From an uncultured Thalassotalea sp. (GTDB lineage: Bacteria > Pseudomonadota > Gammaproteobacteria > Enterobacterales > Alteromonadaceae), in the NCBI GenBank assembly GCA_947502355.1, contig CANMZP010000002.1, positions 214,954 through 278,953 on the forward strand: a stretch of DNA of 64,000 nt, in the 5' to 3' direction. The notes under the pieces are model-generated. The model had not been told where the DNA came from and ran no database searches. It saw only the letters and a list, made by a program, of their open reading frames with translations. The position numbers and the translations under genes are program-made. This document shows, in pieces, positions 17,973 through 27,578 of this stretch; position 1 is the stretch's first letter, and each line of letters starts with the position of its first letter.

Positions 17973-18010
17973 ATACCACTAATTAGCGATAAAATACCAC
18001 TGTTTAGCGA
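17973..18010. promoter_or_regulatory. Paired 17-bp direct repeat, candidate operator
   Basis: ATACCACTAATTAGCGA (17973-17989) and ATACCACTGTTTAGCGA (17994-18010) differ at two of 17 positions. Their 21-bp period places them on the same DNA face. They begin 36 bp upstream of the regulator start codon. Confidence 0.6.
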
Positions 18011-18432
18011 GTAATTATTCGCCAAAAGCATGCACAGCAAAAATAAATACGTAATGACTCGAAAGAGGGATTAGTTTTAGGTAAACCCTTTAAGCTTCTG
18101 GGAATTTACTCAAGAGCAGTTTCTTGTTTTTTTACTTGCCGTGTAAAGCCATTGTAACAAAATTTTTTATGACTGTTAGGGGTATTCGGTTAAATTCGAT
18201 AAACAATTGTAGCGAAAATCATAAAAATAGACGGTTTTATGAGCCGAAAGTCGGTGTTTGACGGTTTTCTCTGTTTAAATGCGTTAAGGTAACTTTTTAT
18301 AAAGAACATTTACTTCTGAATAAATATTTCTTTTAAATTTTTCGTTTTGTGATAATTTATTTTTGCGGCGTGTTTTGCTTATCGTCTTAAAACAGTAATA
18401 CTCATTAATATAAAAAAAATATAAAGCTTGTT
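18011..18432. other. Intergenic region upstream of the AmiD-PBP4B operon
   Basis: About 420 bp of AT-rich sequence with no credible gene. It should contain the promoter for the plus-strand operon starting at 18433. The stretch before the start codon is almost pure A/T; I see no further copy of the repeat at 17973-18010 and no riboswitch. Confidence 0.5.
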
Positions 18433-20820
18433 ATGACTACTATTTCCCGATCCATTATTGCCTTTATCTCAATTATCACCTTGATAAGTTGTGCCAATTT
18501 ACCTATCGAAAACCTTAGCAAGGAGGATGGTGAACAGCGTATTCAATTTTTAATCTTTCATCATAATAGCAACCTTGAAGATGCTCAGGCACCGAACAAT
18601 CGAGCCCATTACCTTATCGGCGAAAATCTTGACCAAGAGATGAAAATTATCCAATTGGTTAACGAACAGCAAATTGCGCGTGTCAGTGAGAAAAGCTATT
18701 GGCAGGGCTTTCATCATTTAGATGAGCTATCAATTGCCGTCGATATGATTAACCAACCACAATGCAAACAGGCAGAGCCAAGTCAGCAACAAATTTGCCT
18801 TTACCCTGACTTTGCACCGGAGCAAATTGAACTCCTTATCGCCCTAACCAAAGATGTTCTGGCGAGAAACCCAAACATCAAACCAACCCAAATTTTAGGC
18901 CACAGCGATATTGCCGCTACCATGATAAGCGAGCCAGGCCCAAGATTTCCTTGGTTTGAATTATACAAACAAGGCATAGGTGCTTGGTATGATGCAGAAG
19001 CAGTGGAACGTTACTGGCAGTTGTTTGAACAACAAACACCGCAAACAGGCCTTATTCAGCAAGCGTTGGCTAGCTATGGCTATGGGATAAAAGAAACAGG
19101 CATTGTTGATATTCAAACACGTCGGGTAACGCAGGCCTTTCAGGCGCACTTTTTACCGTGGCAAGTAACGGGCAATAGCGACCGTAAAACCGCAGCGGTA
19201 TTGTTTGCCTTAGTTGATAAGTATTTTCCAGAGCACAGTAAGCGATTGGTAACAGCCTATGAACAGCAATTAAAAGCGAGCTTAGTAAGCGAACCTATTA
19301 AGCCAAAACGTGGTCAGGTTGACCGTCAATTTCCTGATACTGAGCGCAGCACCAGAGAGTTTGTTAACGATCGCGCCTTATTTAAAGCGTATAAAGGCCA
19401 AGGCGAGATTGTGATTGAAAGCATTGATGCCATCAGTGCCGATGTGTTTATTAATGGTCAAAAAATTAATATTGCCAAGCAGTTACAGCCGGGTAAATCG
19501 TATCAGTACAGCTTATCACGTCGTACCAAAACCGGTGTAAATACCTTACGTGTAGAAAACGTCATGCCCGAAGGGGCGTTTGTTCACATTACCATTCCTT
19601 ACCCAACGTTAGCCAAACAAACGCAGTCAAACCGTTATAACTTTGCCGACGTTGATAAGTTAATCGAATCTGATGTTGCCAATGGCTTTCCAGGCGCAGT
19701 ATTGGTGGTGTTAAAAGACGGCAAAATAGTCAAACATAGCGCTTATGGTTCGGCGAGAAAATTTGCCGATGGCGGCGAGTTGCTTGCTAAACCAGAGCCA
19801 ATGACACGCGACACCATTTTCGATATTGCCTCGAATACTAAAATGTTTGCCACCAACTTTGCGATCATGAAGTTGGTCAGTGAAGGTAAGCTCGATGTGA
19901 ATCAACCAATGAGTCATTACCTGCCGGATTACCATGGGCAAAACCGAGAAACCCGCTTAGTAAGCGACTTTATGACTCATCAGGCGGGCTACAGCCCACA
20001 AGTGCGCTTTTTTACCCGAGATAACAACTTAGGTGAGCAGTTCTTCTCGCAAGATAAAGCCCGCACCGAGCAACTTATTTTAGACCAAGTGCCATTTTCA
20101 TGGGGCCGCAAAGCAAAACGCTCATACAGTGACACCGATTATATGTTGTTAGGTATGCTTATTGAGCGATTAAGCGGCAAAGCATTGGATGATTATGTTG
20201 AGCAAGACATATACGCTCAGCTGCAATTGCACGACACCAAGTTTAACCCAATGTTAAAAGGGCACAGCAAAGCAGACTTTGCAGCCACTGAAATCTTTGG
20301 CACCACCCGGGACGGTCGCGTTGATTTTGAAAACGTAAGAACCTACGTTTTGCAAGGTGAAGTGCATGACGAAAAAGCCTTCCATTCGTTCAATGGCGTT
20401 GCCGGTCATGCGGGTTTGTTTTCTACAACATCGGACTTTTCCGTGTTAATGCAATCGCTTTTAAACGGCGGTGGCTATGGCAACGTAGCGCTATTTGATA
20501 GCAAAACATTAGAACAATTTACTAAGCCTGACTTTGGCGATGGTACCTTTGGTTTAGGCTGGCGTCGTGCTTATCATGGCGACTTAAAATGGCATTTTGG
20601 TCCTTATGCAAGTGCCTCTGCTTATGGGCACACTGGCTGGACAGGCACCGTAACCGTGATTGACCCACAACATGATTTGGCCATTGCTATGTTTACCAAT
20701 GCGCGCCACACAAAAATCGAAGAAACACCACAAGGGGCTAAATTTAAAGGAAAAATGTTTGAATCTGGCAATTATGGCAGCATAATGGCATTAATCTACG
20801 AGGCGGTATTAGAGCAATAA
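18433..20820 (+). CDS. Lipoprotein fusing AmiD-type amidase to PBP4B-type serine hydrolase
   Basis: A 795-residue envelope lipoprotein (lipobox LISC, C20). Residues about 35-190 match AmiD, a periplasmic zinc N-acetylmuramoyl-L-alanine amidase, including HSDIA and GPRFPWFELYKQGIGAW; residues about 195-265 are the AmiD peptidoglycan-binding domain. Residues about 290-795 match the YfeW/PBP4B class C beta-lactamase-like protein, with S467-N-T-K470 (SxxK), Y565-S-D and H733-T-G. In the AmiD part the zinc histidines H43/H44 and H157 remain, but the catalytic glutamate is D104, the catalytic lysine is I165 and the zinc-binding aspartate is E167. The amidase may be weak, altered or binding only. 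It heads an operon with pxpABC, 36 bp away. Confidence 0.85.
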   Translation: MTTISRSIIAFISIITLISCANLPIENLSKEDGEQRIQFLIFHHNSNLEDAQAPNNRAHYLIGENLDQEMKIIQLVNEQQIARVSEKSYWQGFHHLDELSIAVDMINQPQCKQAEPSQQQICLYPDFAPEQIELLIALTKDVLARNPNIKPTQILGHSDIAATMISEPGPRFPWFELYKQGIGAWYDAEAVERYWQLFEQQTPQTGLIQQALASYGYGIKETGIVDIQTRRVTQAFQAHFLPWQVTGNSDRKTAAVLFALVDKYFPEHSKRLVTAYEQQLKASLVSEPIKPKRGQVDRQFPDTERSTREFVNDRALFKAYKGQGEIVIESIDAISADVFINGQKINIAKQLQPGKSYQYSLSRRTKTGVNTLRVENVMPEGAFVHITIPYPTLAKQTQSNRYNFADVDKLIESDVANGFPGAVLVVLKDGKIVKHSAYGSARKFADGGELLAKPEPMTRDTIFDIASNTKMFATNFAIMKLVSEGKLDVNQPMSHYLPDYHGQNRETRLVSDFMTHQAGYSPQVRFFTRDNNLGEQFFSQDKARTEQLILDQVPFSWGRKAKRSYSDTDYMLLGMLIERLSGKALDDYVEQDIYAQLQLHDTKFNPMLKGHSKADFAATEIFGTTRDGRVDFENVRTYVLQGEVHDEKAFHSFNGVAGHAGLFSTTSDFSVLMQSLLNGGGYGNVALFDSKTLEQFTKPDFGDGTFGLGWRRAYHGDLKWHFGPYASASAYGHTGWTGTVTVIDPQHDLAIAMFTNARHTKIEETPQGAKFKGKMFESGNYGSIMALIYEAVLEQ

Positions 20821-20856
20821 CCACCGATTAGTAGCAAACCGGGTATTGGGGGCGAG

Positions 20857-21582
20857 ATGAAATTAAATTGTGACTTGGGGGAAAGCTTTGGGCGTTGGAC
20901 ATTAGGTTTAGACGAACAAGCGATGCCGCTATTGGATCAGGCGAATATTGCGTGTGGTTACCATGCTGGCGATCCGCAAGTTATGTACCGCACCCTTAAA
21001 CTCGCCCAACAACATAATGTGATGATTGGCGCGCACCCTGCGTATCCAGATTTATCGGGTTTTGGTCGTCGTTCAATGAAATGCAGCGACGACGAGCTGT
21101 ATGCCCTGATGCATTATCAGATGGCCGCACTCGATGGTATGGCACAAACGTTGGGCACACGCGTGGCGTATGTAAAGCCGCATGGCGCGCTTTATAACGA
21201 CATGATGAAGGACCCTGCTATTTTACACGTGATCATGCGGGCGGTCAGTGATTACCATCAGCCCTTATCGTTAATGATCCAGGCCACTAACCAAATAGAA
21301 CAGCATCGAGAGCAAGCCCAAACATTGGGGCTAACCTTATGGGCAGAGGCGTTTGCCGATAGGTGTTATATGGATGACGGCAGCTTAATGCCTCGTGCTC
21401 ACCCTGACGCGGTGCTTAATCAGCAACAAACGCTAAAGCAAGTGGAACAACTGCTCAAAACGGGTCAGGTCACTACCCATTCCGGTAAGCTAATTGCCTT
21501 ACATCCAGACTCTCTTTGTGTGCATGGTGATAATCCCCAAGCTATCGAAATGCTCACTGCCATAAGAGCGCAAATAAGCTAA
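20857..21582 (+). CDS. pxpA: 5-oxoprolinase subunit A (LamB/YcsF family)
   Basis: Subunit of the ATP-dependent prokaryotic 5-oxoprolinase PxpABC, which opens 5-oxo-L-proline to L-glutamate in the cytoplasm. The 241-residue protein begins MKLNCDLGESFGRW and continues NIACGYHAGDP, both typical of the family, with KPHGALYND at about residues 108-116. It has normal length. It follows the AmiD-PBP4B gene by 36 bp and its stop overlaps the pxpB start (TAATG). Confidence 0.95.
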   Translation: MKLNCDLGESFGRWTLGLDEQAMPLLDQANIACGYHAGDPQVMYRTLKLAQQHNVMIGAHPAYPDLSGFGRRSMKCSDDELYALMHYQMAALDGMAQTLGTRVAYVKPHGALYNDMMKDPAILHVIMRAVSDYHQPLSLMIQATNQIEQHREQAQTLGLTLWAEAFADRCYMDDGSLMPRAHPDAVLNQQQTLKQVEQLLKTGQVTTHSGKLIALHPDSLCVHGDNPQAIEMLTAIRAQIS

Positions 21583-22298
21583 TGAAGTTTGTTGTCGCCG
21601 GTGAAAACGCGCTAATTATCTATTTTGCTGATAAGCCATCAGATCAGGTTGCCTCGAAAATCAAAAGCAGCGTTGCCTATATTAAGGCGCATTTTGCCGA
21701 CCTTATTATTGAGCTTATTCCCTCTTACACCTCGTTATTTATTGCCTTTGATGAGCATAAAATTGGCCATAAGCAATTAATCGGTCAGTTAGAGGTGTCG
21801 TTAAATGCCTTGCCAGACTATCGCAATGTGGCCGTTAAGTTAGTGGAATTACCCGCTTATTATGGGGTTGATGTGGGCTGGGATCTCAAGCGAATTAGCG
21901 ACAAATCCAAGCTTAGCATTGAGCAGGTGGTTGCCCTGCATCAGCAACTGGAATACCGGGTTTATGCGATTGGCTTTGCTCCAGGTTTTGCCTACATGGG
22001 GCATGTTGATGAACGCATCGCAATGCCGCGTTTAAACTCTCCAAGGCAACGAGTGCCTAAAGGGGCCATAGGTATTGCTGACCAACAAACCGCCGTGTAC
22101 CCCAATACCTCACCAGGGGGATGGAACATTATCGGCTTGTGTCCGATTCCAATGTTTAACTATACCCCTAACAGCAACGCTCCTAACAGCCAAGGCAAAA
22201 TACCAGACATAATGCCACTGCAAGTGGGCGATAAAGTAAAATTTAAAGCCATTAGCCGCGATGAATTTTTGGCATTAGGTGGGCAGTTGCATGAGTAA
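21582..22298 (+). CDS. pxpB: 5-oxoprolinase subunit B
   Basis: A 238-residue cyclophilin-like subunit (formerly KipI/allophanate hydrolase subunit 1). GFAPGFAYMG at about residues 129-138 and PRQRVPKGAIGIADQQTAVYP are family hallmarks. It acts with PxpC in activating 5-oxoproline. The start overlaps the pxpA stop by one base and the end overlaps the likely pxpC start by eight, so the three are translationally coupled. Confidence 0.95.
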   Translation: MKFVVAGENALIIYFADKPSDQVASKIKSSVAYIKAHFADLIIELIPSYTSLFIAFDEHKIGHKQLIGQLEVSLNALPDYRNVAVKLVELPAYYGVDVGWDLKRISDKSKLSIEQVVALHQQLEYRVYAIGFAPGFAYMGHVDERIAMPRLNSPRQRVPKGAIGIADQQTAVYPNTSPGGWNIIGLCPIPMFNYTPNSNAPNSQGKIPDIMPLQVGDKVKFKAISRDEFLALGGQLHE

Positions 22299-23253
22299 TC
22301 ACAAGCAAACCGGGTTTACGGTTGTTAAACCGGGTATCCACAGCTTAATTGAAGACTTGGGCCGGTTCGGCTACCAGCACATGGGCATTACCCAAGGTGG
22401 TGCTATGGATCCATGGGCGTTTATTATTGCCAATCGTTTGTGCCGCAACCCCGATAACACCAGTGCCATTGAAGTTACTGTGGGTGGTTTGCACCTTAAA
22501 GCCCAATGCGCTACAAAAATTGCCGTAACCGGAGCCCAAGTGTCATTGCACGTAAATGGCATAGTACAACCGTTATGGCAAAGCATTGATATTGCCGCGG
22601 GCGATGACATTCGTTTAGGCTTTGCTCAGCAAGGCATGCGCAGTTATGTGGCGGTGCATGGCGGTTTTGCGATTGCCCAAGCGTTTGGCAGTAACGCAAC
22701 CGTGTGCCGTGAAGGGATAGGTGGATTAAACGGTCAAGCTTTGCAAAAAGGGGATTGTTTACCCTTTAAAGCCATGGATAAGCCCTTGCCCAACTTGAAA
22801 TTAGCCGCAGAACATCAACCAAAATATGAAAACGAGGTTGTCCTGAGGGTCTTACTGGGTTACCAACAAGCCGCGTTTCATCAAGCGCAGCTGAACCGAT
22901 TTTTTACGCAGTCTTATTGTGTTGGACGCCTAGCTGACAGGATGGCGTATCGATTAGAAGGTGAGCCGCTGGCCATTGAAGCACAAAGTATGTTTTCTGA
23001 AGGCATCAGTTACGGCGCAATTCAGTTACCGCCGGATGGGTTACCCATTGTTATGTTAAATGATCGACAAACCATAGGCGGCTACCCTAAATTAGGCAGT
23101 ATCTTAAAAGTGGATGGCGCCAAACTGGCGCAACTTAAACAGGGTGATAGCGTCCGCTTTCAAGCGGTTGAGTTAGACCAAATAAAGCAAATAAATAAGC
23201 ACTATGTTGACTCTTTTAGCCGCATTAAATTCCAATCTTTAGCTCGCACCTAA
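22291..23253 (+). CDS. pxpC: 5-oxoprolinase subunit C
   Basis: Third 5-oxoprolinase subunit (formerly KipA/allophanate hydrolase subunit 2). FTVVKPGIHSLIEDLGRFGYQHMG and AMDPWAFIIANRLCRN are diagnostic, as is the C-terminal SYGAIQLPPDGLPIVMLND. I prefer the ATG at 22291 (MSNHKQ) over a GTG at 22279: ATGAGTAA overlaps the pxpB stop, typical of coupling. It ends 21 bp from the convergent transporter gene. Confidence 0.94.
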   Translation: MSNHKQTGFTVVKPGIHSLIEDLGRFGYQHMGITQGGAMDPWAFIIANRLCRNPDNTSAIEVTVGGLHLKAQCATKIAVTGAQVSLHVNGIVQPLWQSIDIAAGDDIRLGFAQQGMRSYVAVHGGFAIAQAFGSNATVCREGIGGLNGQALQKGDCLPFKAMDKPLPNLKLAAEHQPKYENEVVLRVLLGYQQAAFHQAQLNRFFTQSYCVGRLADRMAYRLEGEPLAIEAQSMFSEGISYGAIQLPPDGLPIVMLNDRQTIGGYPKLGSILKVDGAKLAQLKQGDSVRFQAVELDQIKQINKHYVDSFSRIKFQSLART

Positions 23254-23273
23254 ACCCAAGTTAACATACACGC

Positions 23274-24995
23274 TTAGGCAAAATAATACACCAGTAAGGT
23301 CCACAATATCGCGGCAAAGCTGGCGGCAATTGACGCAGGCACAATTTGCGATTTGACGTGATCCATCATGTCACAGCCGGTGGTCATGGAGCTTAAAATT
23401 GTGGTGTCTGAAATTGGCGAACACTGATCGCCAAACACGCTGCCATTTAATACCGTCGCAAAACAAATCATCATATACAGCTCTGGATTGGCAAGCCCTT
23501 GTGACTGCGCAATAGCCCAAGCTAAAGGCATCGCCAACGGAAAAGCGATGGCGTAAGTACCCCAGCTAGTGCCGGTAGAAAAGGCAATAATAATGGTTAG
23601 CAATAACAAGGTGACCGGTAGCATCCAATAAACCAAATGATCCCCCAATAAAGACACCAAATACAGGCCACCGCCAATTTGTTTACTTAGAGTACCTATG
23701 ATGATTGCCAACATTAGAATTACCGAGGCAAACACCACATTTTTTAGACCATTACCAAAGCCTTCAATTAAATCATGTAAGCGCATACCTTTTGCCAGGG
23801 CTATTACCCCAGACATCAGTAAAGCAATACCAAAAGCCCAGTTGATCTTTGGCGAGCCAAAATAAATAAATGATGCCACCGCAATAAATATCAGGGTCAT
23901 GATGGGGATAAAAAATTCAAGTACATGCGAACGATAACCCTCTGGCACCTCACTCACATGCATTTCTTGTCGGCTTAATGGTTTTGCCCCCGGCTTATCT
24001 AATTGGCCTGTGGTTGCCGCTCTATGTTGAGCTTCGCGAATTCGACGACCTGAAAACATGGTGATGTTCAAGCTGAGCAGTAGCGTACCAATGACGGCCA
24101 AAATGCCATAAAAACTAAACGGAATACTGGAAAAGAAAAAGGCAATTCGATCCGATTCAGTGGCTAAAAACGATACCCCAGGGACAAAAATTAACGCCTG
24201 AATATAGGCTGGCCAGGCGTTAAAAGCGATAACCGCGGCAATCGGAGAGGCCGTTGAGTCGACAATGTAACTCATTTCTTCATGGCTGACCTTGGCTTTG
24301 TCAGCAAAAGGCCGAACCGTTGTTCCTACCAGCACCGTACTCATGGTCCCACCTTGGAAAAACAAGATGCCGAGCATCCAGGTAACCAGTTTGGCCGAAC
24401 GAGGTCCTTTAACAAAGTGCTCGGTCATGTAATTGGCAAACGCCTGAGCCGCACCGGTTTTGGTCCATATTCCTAACAAGCCACCCAATAGCCACAAATA
24501 AAGCAGCAAAATGGCCGCGGTGCCTTCTTTGGCCAAGTTGGGAATGATCACCGCATCGGTTAAATCGTATTGGCCAAGGATCACCGCACCCACCACAATG
24601 CCGGAAAACAAAGCGGTTAAGGGTTCTCGGGTGAGCAAGCATATCGCAATGGTAAGGAAGGCGGGCAGTAATGACCAAAAGCCAAAGTGAAAAGCAGGCT
24701 TAAGCAATTTTAATTCATTATCAGGGGTAACTATCCATTGCTGATCTAGATCCGGTTTCTGATTATTTAAGTTGGCTTGATTTAAAGGCGAATCATCATA
24801 AGGGACAACTTCCGTAATGGTAATTTCGGCCCCTTTATATTTGTAGGCATACTCGTCAAATTGATTAACGTAGGTATCGTACAGGTAAGCTTGTTCTATC
24901 CAGGTTGGTTGCACGTTTTGACGCACAAAGAGTGCCGCTACCAGGCTAACTAAAAAGACAAACAGCGCAATTTTATTATGATGATTTTCTTGCAT
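23274..24995 (-). CDS. NhaC-family antiporter/transporter, 573 residues
   Basis: A larger relative of the transporter at 15609. After an N-terminal helix (about residues 9-24) there is a periplasmic segment of about 75 residues, then about 11 membrane helices. The family signature [20 protein letters not shown] and [19 protein letters not shown] is in the last third. The extracytoplasmic insertion is an unusual addition that might bind ligand. It is convergent with pxpC, so it is not in that operon, but proximity suggests a transported substrate related to 5-oxoproline or glutamate. Ion-coupled antiport is known for the family; the substrate here is unknown. Confidence 0.83.
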   Translation of the reverse strand: MQENHHNKIALFVFLVSLVAALFVRQNVQPTWIEQAYLYDTYVNQFDEYAYKYKGAEITITEVVPYDDSPLNQANLNNQKPDLDQQWIVTPDNELKLLKPAFHFGFWSLLPAFLTIAICLLTREPLTALFSGIVVGAVILGQYDLTDAVIIPNLAKEGTAAILLLYLWLLGGLLGIWTKTGAAQAFANYMTEHFVKGPRSAKLVTWMLGILFFQGGTMSTVLVGTTVRPFADKAKVSHEEMSYIVDSTASPIAAVIAFNAWPAYIQALIFVPGVSFLATESDRIAFFFSSIPFSFYGILAVIGTLLLSLNITMFSGRRIREAQHRAATTGQLDKPGAKPLSRQEMHVSEVPEGYRSHVLEFFIPIMTLIFIAVASFIYFGSPKINWAFGIALLMSGVIALAKGMRLHDLIEGFGNGLKNVVFASVILMLAIIIGTLSKQIGGGLYLVSLLGDHLVYWMLPVTLLLLTIIIAFSTGTSWGTYAIAFPLAMPLAWAIAQSQGLANPELYMMICFATVLNGSVFGDQCSPISDTTILSSMTTGCDMMDHVKSQIVPASIAASFAAILWTLLVYYFA

Positions 24996-25420
24996 AGCTT
25001 CTTATATCAGATGTTAAGTTTTTGTTATTTATAATTACGTTAGCATTAATGAATAAAGAATAGAATTTATAATCGTTGGGGATGCGTTGAACGGTGAAAA
25101 AAATAAGGCAAAAAAAAACCCCAAAAAGATTTGGGGTTAAAGGGATATCTCAGGGAGAGAAAATAAATGAGAAACTCATTTAATAAGTTAATTATACGCC
25201 TCCCAAAAAATAAATCCGTTACCTAAGTGTAACGCTTGGTGTGAGTTTGTTGGTAATTTGACCAAATAACAACAAACTCTAAACTAAGTGTAACTTTGCG
25301 GCTAAAATGAGCTACATCGCTTGAATTGTCTAGTAATGTTTAAAGCCAAACGTTACGGTTATGTTAAATCAATCCCACTAAGTTTTCCCCACTGTGTGCA
25401 AAAACTTAATGAGTTTGGCA
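24996..25420. other. Intergenic region with terminator
   Basis: No gene seen. It holds the terminator at 25112-25138 and a small inverted repeat AAATGAG/CTCATTT at 25165-25181. A 124-codon plus-strand frame starting at 25321 is antisense to the ABM gene and is not supported. Confidence 0.6.
25112..25138 (-). terminator. Terminator of the ABM/methyltransferase unit
   Basis: Stem AACCCCAAA with TTTGGGGTT around a short loop, followed on the minus strand by a run of T. It is oriented for transcripts coming from the minus-strand genes at 25421-26360, about 285 bp after the last stop. Confidence 0.8.
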
Positions 25421-25738
25421 TTAACCCTGCTTTGTGTAGTCGGCCTCAACTTTACAAATGCGAATGTGATAATCCTGATACCAAATACGCTTGCCTTTTT
25501 GTTGGGCAACTTGGTGCTCTGATTGTGCCTTCCATTGCTTTATGTCCTCTAAGGTTTGCCAATAAGAAACCGAAATACCAATCTTATCGCGAGCCGACTC
25601 GAACCCCAGAAAACCAGGTTGTTTTTGCGCAAGTTGCAATATTTGGTCGGCGGTTTGTTCGTAACCTTTGGTGTTCTCTGCGAGCGTGGAAGTAAAAATA
25701 ACCGCGTAATAGGGAGGTTTTGGGGTATTTGCAAACAT
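25421..25738 (-). CDS. Antibiotic biosynthesis monooxygenase (ABM) domain protein
   Basis: A 105-residue single-domain protein with a ferredoxin-like ABM fold: YYAVIFTSTLAENTKGY, then GFLGFESARD and ISVSYWQTLEDIKQWK, the usual strand-helix pattern. Such small dimeric proteins include heme-degrading or quinol monooxygenases and many of unknown role. It starts 4 bp after the stop of the methyltransferase gene, so both form one unit. Confidence 0.82.
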   Translation of the reverse strand: MFANTPKPPYYAVIFTSTLAENTKGYEQTADQILQLAQKQPGFLGFESARDKIGISVSYWQTLEDIKQWKAQSEHQVAQQKGKRIWYQDYHIRICKVEADYTKQG

Positions 25739-25742
25739 TGGG

Positions 25743-26360
25743 TTAGCCTTGTTTTTGCCAGATGATAAATTGGTTGTTAGCGGGCATGTTGGTATCAGAT
25801 ACTAATGACAGGCCATTGTGCTCTGCCCACTGGTTTACTTGCTCAAAATCTCGAATGGCGCTCAGGGGATCCCTGTCTATTAGCCACTGGTTAAATTCTT
25901 CATTACTGTCACTGGTATATTGGCCGTTATATTTAAAAGGACCATAGACGCAAAACTTACCTTGTGGTTTTAAGCACGGACTTAATTGTTTAAAAAACAA
26001 TTCAACGTGTTCTATGCCCATAATGTGTAAGGTGTTGGCAGTAAAAATGCCATCAAAACATTGCGTCGGCCAACTATTGGGCAGCGCGACATCTAAGGTT
26101 AAGGGGGGCTTAATATTGTTCGTAGCGAAACGCTGTAGATTTTTGGCAAGTCCATCAATATATTTTGAGGTGTCACTTGGTTGCCAGTTTAGGTGCGGCA
26201 TTTGTTTGCAAAAATACAGTGCATGCTGAGCCGAGTAACTGCCTATTTCCAATATATTGCTGGGGTTGGCAAAGGTCAGCCCAATTTGCTCGGCAATATG
26301 TAGCTTATTACGTTCACACGAAGGCGAAAAGTTGTGCATGTTTTCTTGGCTTAATATCAT
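25743..26360 (-). CDS. DUF938 family SAM-dependent methyltransferase
   Basis: A 205-residue class I methyltransferase of the DUF938 family. The SAM-binding glycine motif is in ILEIGSYSAQHALYFCKQ (about residues 37-54), and FDGIFTANTLHIMGIEHVELFF shows the family's central strand and helix. PSCERNKLHIAEQI near the N-terminus is also typical. The substrate is unknown. First gene of a two-gene minus-strand unit, divergent from the CidA/LrgB pair. Confidence 0.83.
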   Translation of the reverse strand: MILSQENMHNFSPSCERNKLHIAEQIGLTFANPSNILEIGSYSAQHALYFCKQMPHLNWQPSDTSKYIDGLAKNLQRFATNNIKPPLTLDVALPNSWPTQCFDGIFTANTLHIMGIEHVELFFKQLSPCLKPQGKFCVYGPFKYNGQYTSDSNEEFNQWLIDRDPLSAIRDFEQVNQWAEHNGLSLVSDTNMPANNQFIIWQKQG

Positions 26361-26462
26361 TTAAATTCATCAGTTCTATTTTATGCTAGGTATATTGTTA
26401 ACAACTGTTTAAAATATAACAAGATAAAAAAATTCATAAAAAACGGCTCGTTAAGGACACTA

Positions 26463-26819
26463 ATGGACTTTATCATCGGCTTTACGGTATTGCTTATATT
26501 TCAAATTATCGGCGAAATATTGGTGATTGTATTTCAATTGCCTGTTTCTGGACCGGTAGCGGGCATGATATTACTTTTTATCGGCTTACTTATTCGTGGC
26601 CGAGTCGATACCCACATCTCGGCGGCGGTAACACCGATTTTAAGTCACCTATCCCTATTGTTTGTCCCCGCGGGCGTTGGAATCATGCTGCATTACCAAT
26701 TGCTTGTTAATGAGTGGTTGGCCATTATCGTTACGCTTATCTTAACCACCATTTTAATGCTGTTCTCTACAGGTTTTATTATGAACGTATGCAGCACTCG
26801 GTTAAAGAGGGATAAATAG
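26463..26819 (+). CDS. CidA/LrgA family membrane protein
   Basis: A 118-residue protein with four membrane helices. LPVSGPVAGMILLFIGLL (about residues 29-46) is the family signature. CidA/LrgA proteins are holin-like and together with LrgB affect murein hydrolase activity, lysis or small-acid transport. The lrgB-type gene begins one base after its stop codon. Confidence 0.88.
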   Translation: MDFIIGFTVLLIFQIIGEILVIVFQLPVSGPVAGMILLFIGLLIRGRVDTHISAAVTPILSHLSLLFVPAGVGIMLHYQLLVNEWLAIIVTLILTTILMLFSTGFIMNVCSTRLKRDK

Positions 26820-26820
26820 C

Positions 26821-27552
26821 ATGCCAGAGCAAGATAAGCTTTCCGCCATTTTTGCATATTTGCAAACCTCGCCGATCACCGGGTTAGCGCTTACGTTGGG
26901 TATTTACTGTTTGGCGATGAGTCTATTTGCCAAGAGTCGCTATCATCCGTTGTTAAATCCAGTGGTTGTTAGCGTAATCACCATTATAACGGTGCTCGTT
27001 ATAACGGGTACAAGCTATGAGCAATATTTTGCTGGCGGGGGCATTATTCACTTTTTATTGGGGCCTGCAACCGTTGCTTTGGCAATCCCTTTATATCAGC
27101 AGTTACCAAGAATTAAACAGCTTTGGTTGCCCATTGTTATCACGTTATTTTCCTCTGTTGTTATCAGTGGTCTTAGTGCGGTTGGTTTATCGGTTTATTT
27201 GGGCGCAAGTTTTAGTACGCAAATGTCTTTGGCTCCAAAATCGGTGACCGCGCCAGTTGCGATGGGGATTTCCGAAATATTGGGCGGCATTCCTTCCTTA
27301 ACGGCAGCACTCACTGTGGCAACAGGTCTTATCGGTGCTTTAATTGGGACAAAAGTATTTAGTTTGCTAAACCTGAAAGATGATGCAGTAAAAGGCATTG
27401 CATTAGGGCTGACGTCACATGGTATAGGTTCGGCTAGAGCGTTTCAGTTGAGCCATGAAATGGGGGCTTTTGCCGGTTTGGCAATGGCACTTGCGACGTT
27501 CACCACGGCATTTCTGTTACCGTGGTTACTAAGTGCGGTTGGCATTTTGTAG
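26821..27552 (+). CDS. LrgB family membrane protein
   Basis: A 243-residue partner of the preceding protein. It has about eight membrane segments and the signatures FLLGPATVALAIPLYQQ, SVTAPVAMGISE and GLTSHGIGSARAFQLS of LrgB/CidB. Members are linked to export or uptake of small organic acids and to autolysis control. Immediate adjacency to the CidA-like gene indicates a shared transcript. Confidence 0.93.
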   Translation: MPEQDKLSAIFAYLQTSPITGLALTLGIYCLAMSLFAKSRYHPLLNPVVVSVITIITVLVITGTSYEQYFAGGGIIHFLLGPATVALAIPLYQQLPRIKQLWLPIVITLFSSVVISGLSAVGLSVYLGASFSTQMSLAPKSVTAPVAMGISEILGGIPSLTAALTVATGLIGALIGTKVFSLLNLKDDAVKGIALGLTSHGIGSARAFQLSHEMGAFAGLAMALATFTTAFLLPWLLSAVGIL

Positions 27553-27578
27553 CAAGCTAGTGATGTTTGCTGATTAGG

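Noticed and set aside
25321..25695. 124-codon plus-strand open frame
   Set aside because: Antisense to the ABM gene, with no ribosome-binding site and a composition unlike a protein.
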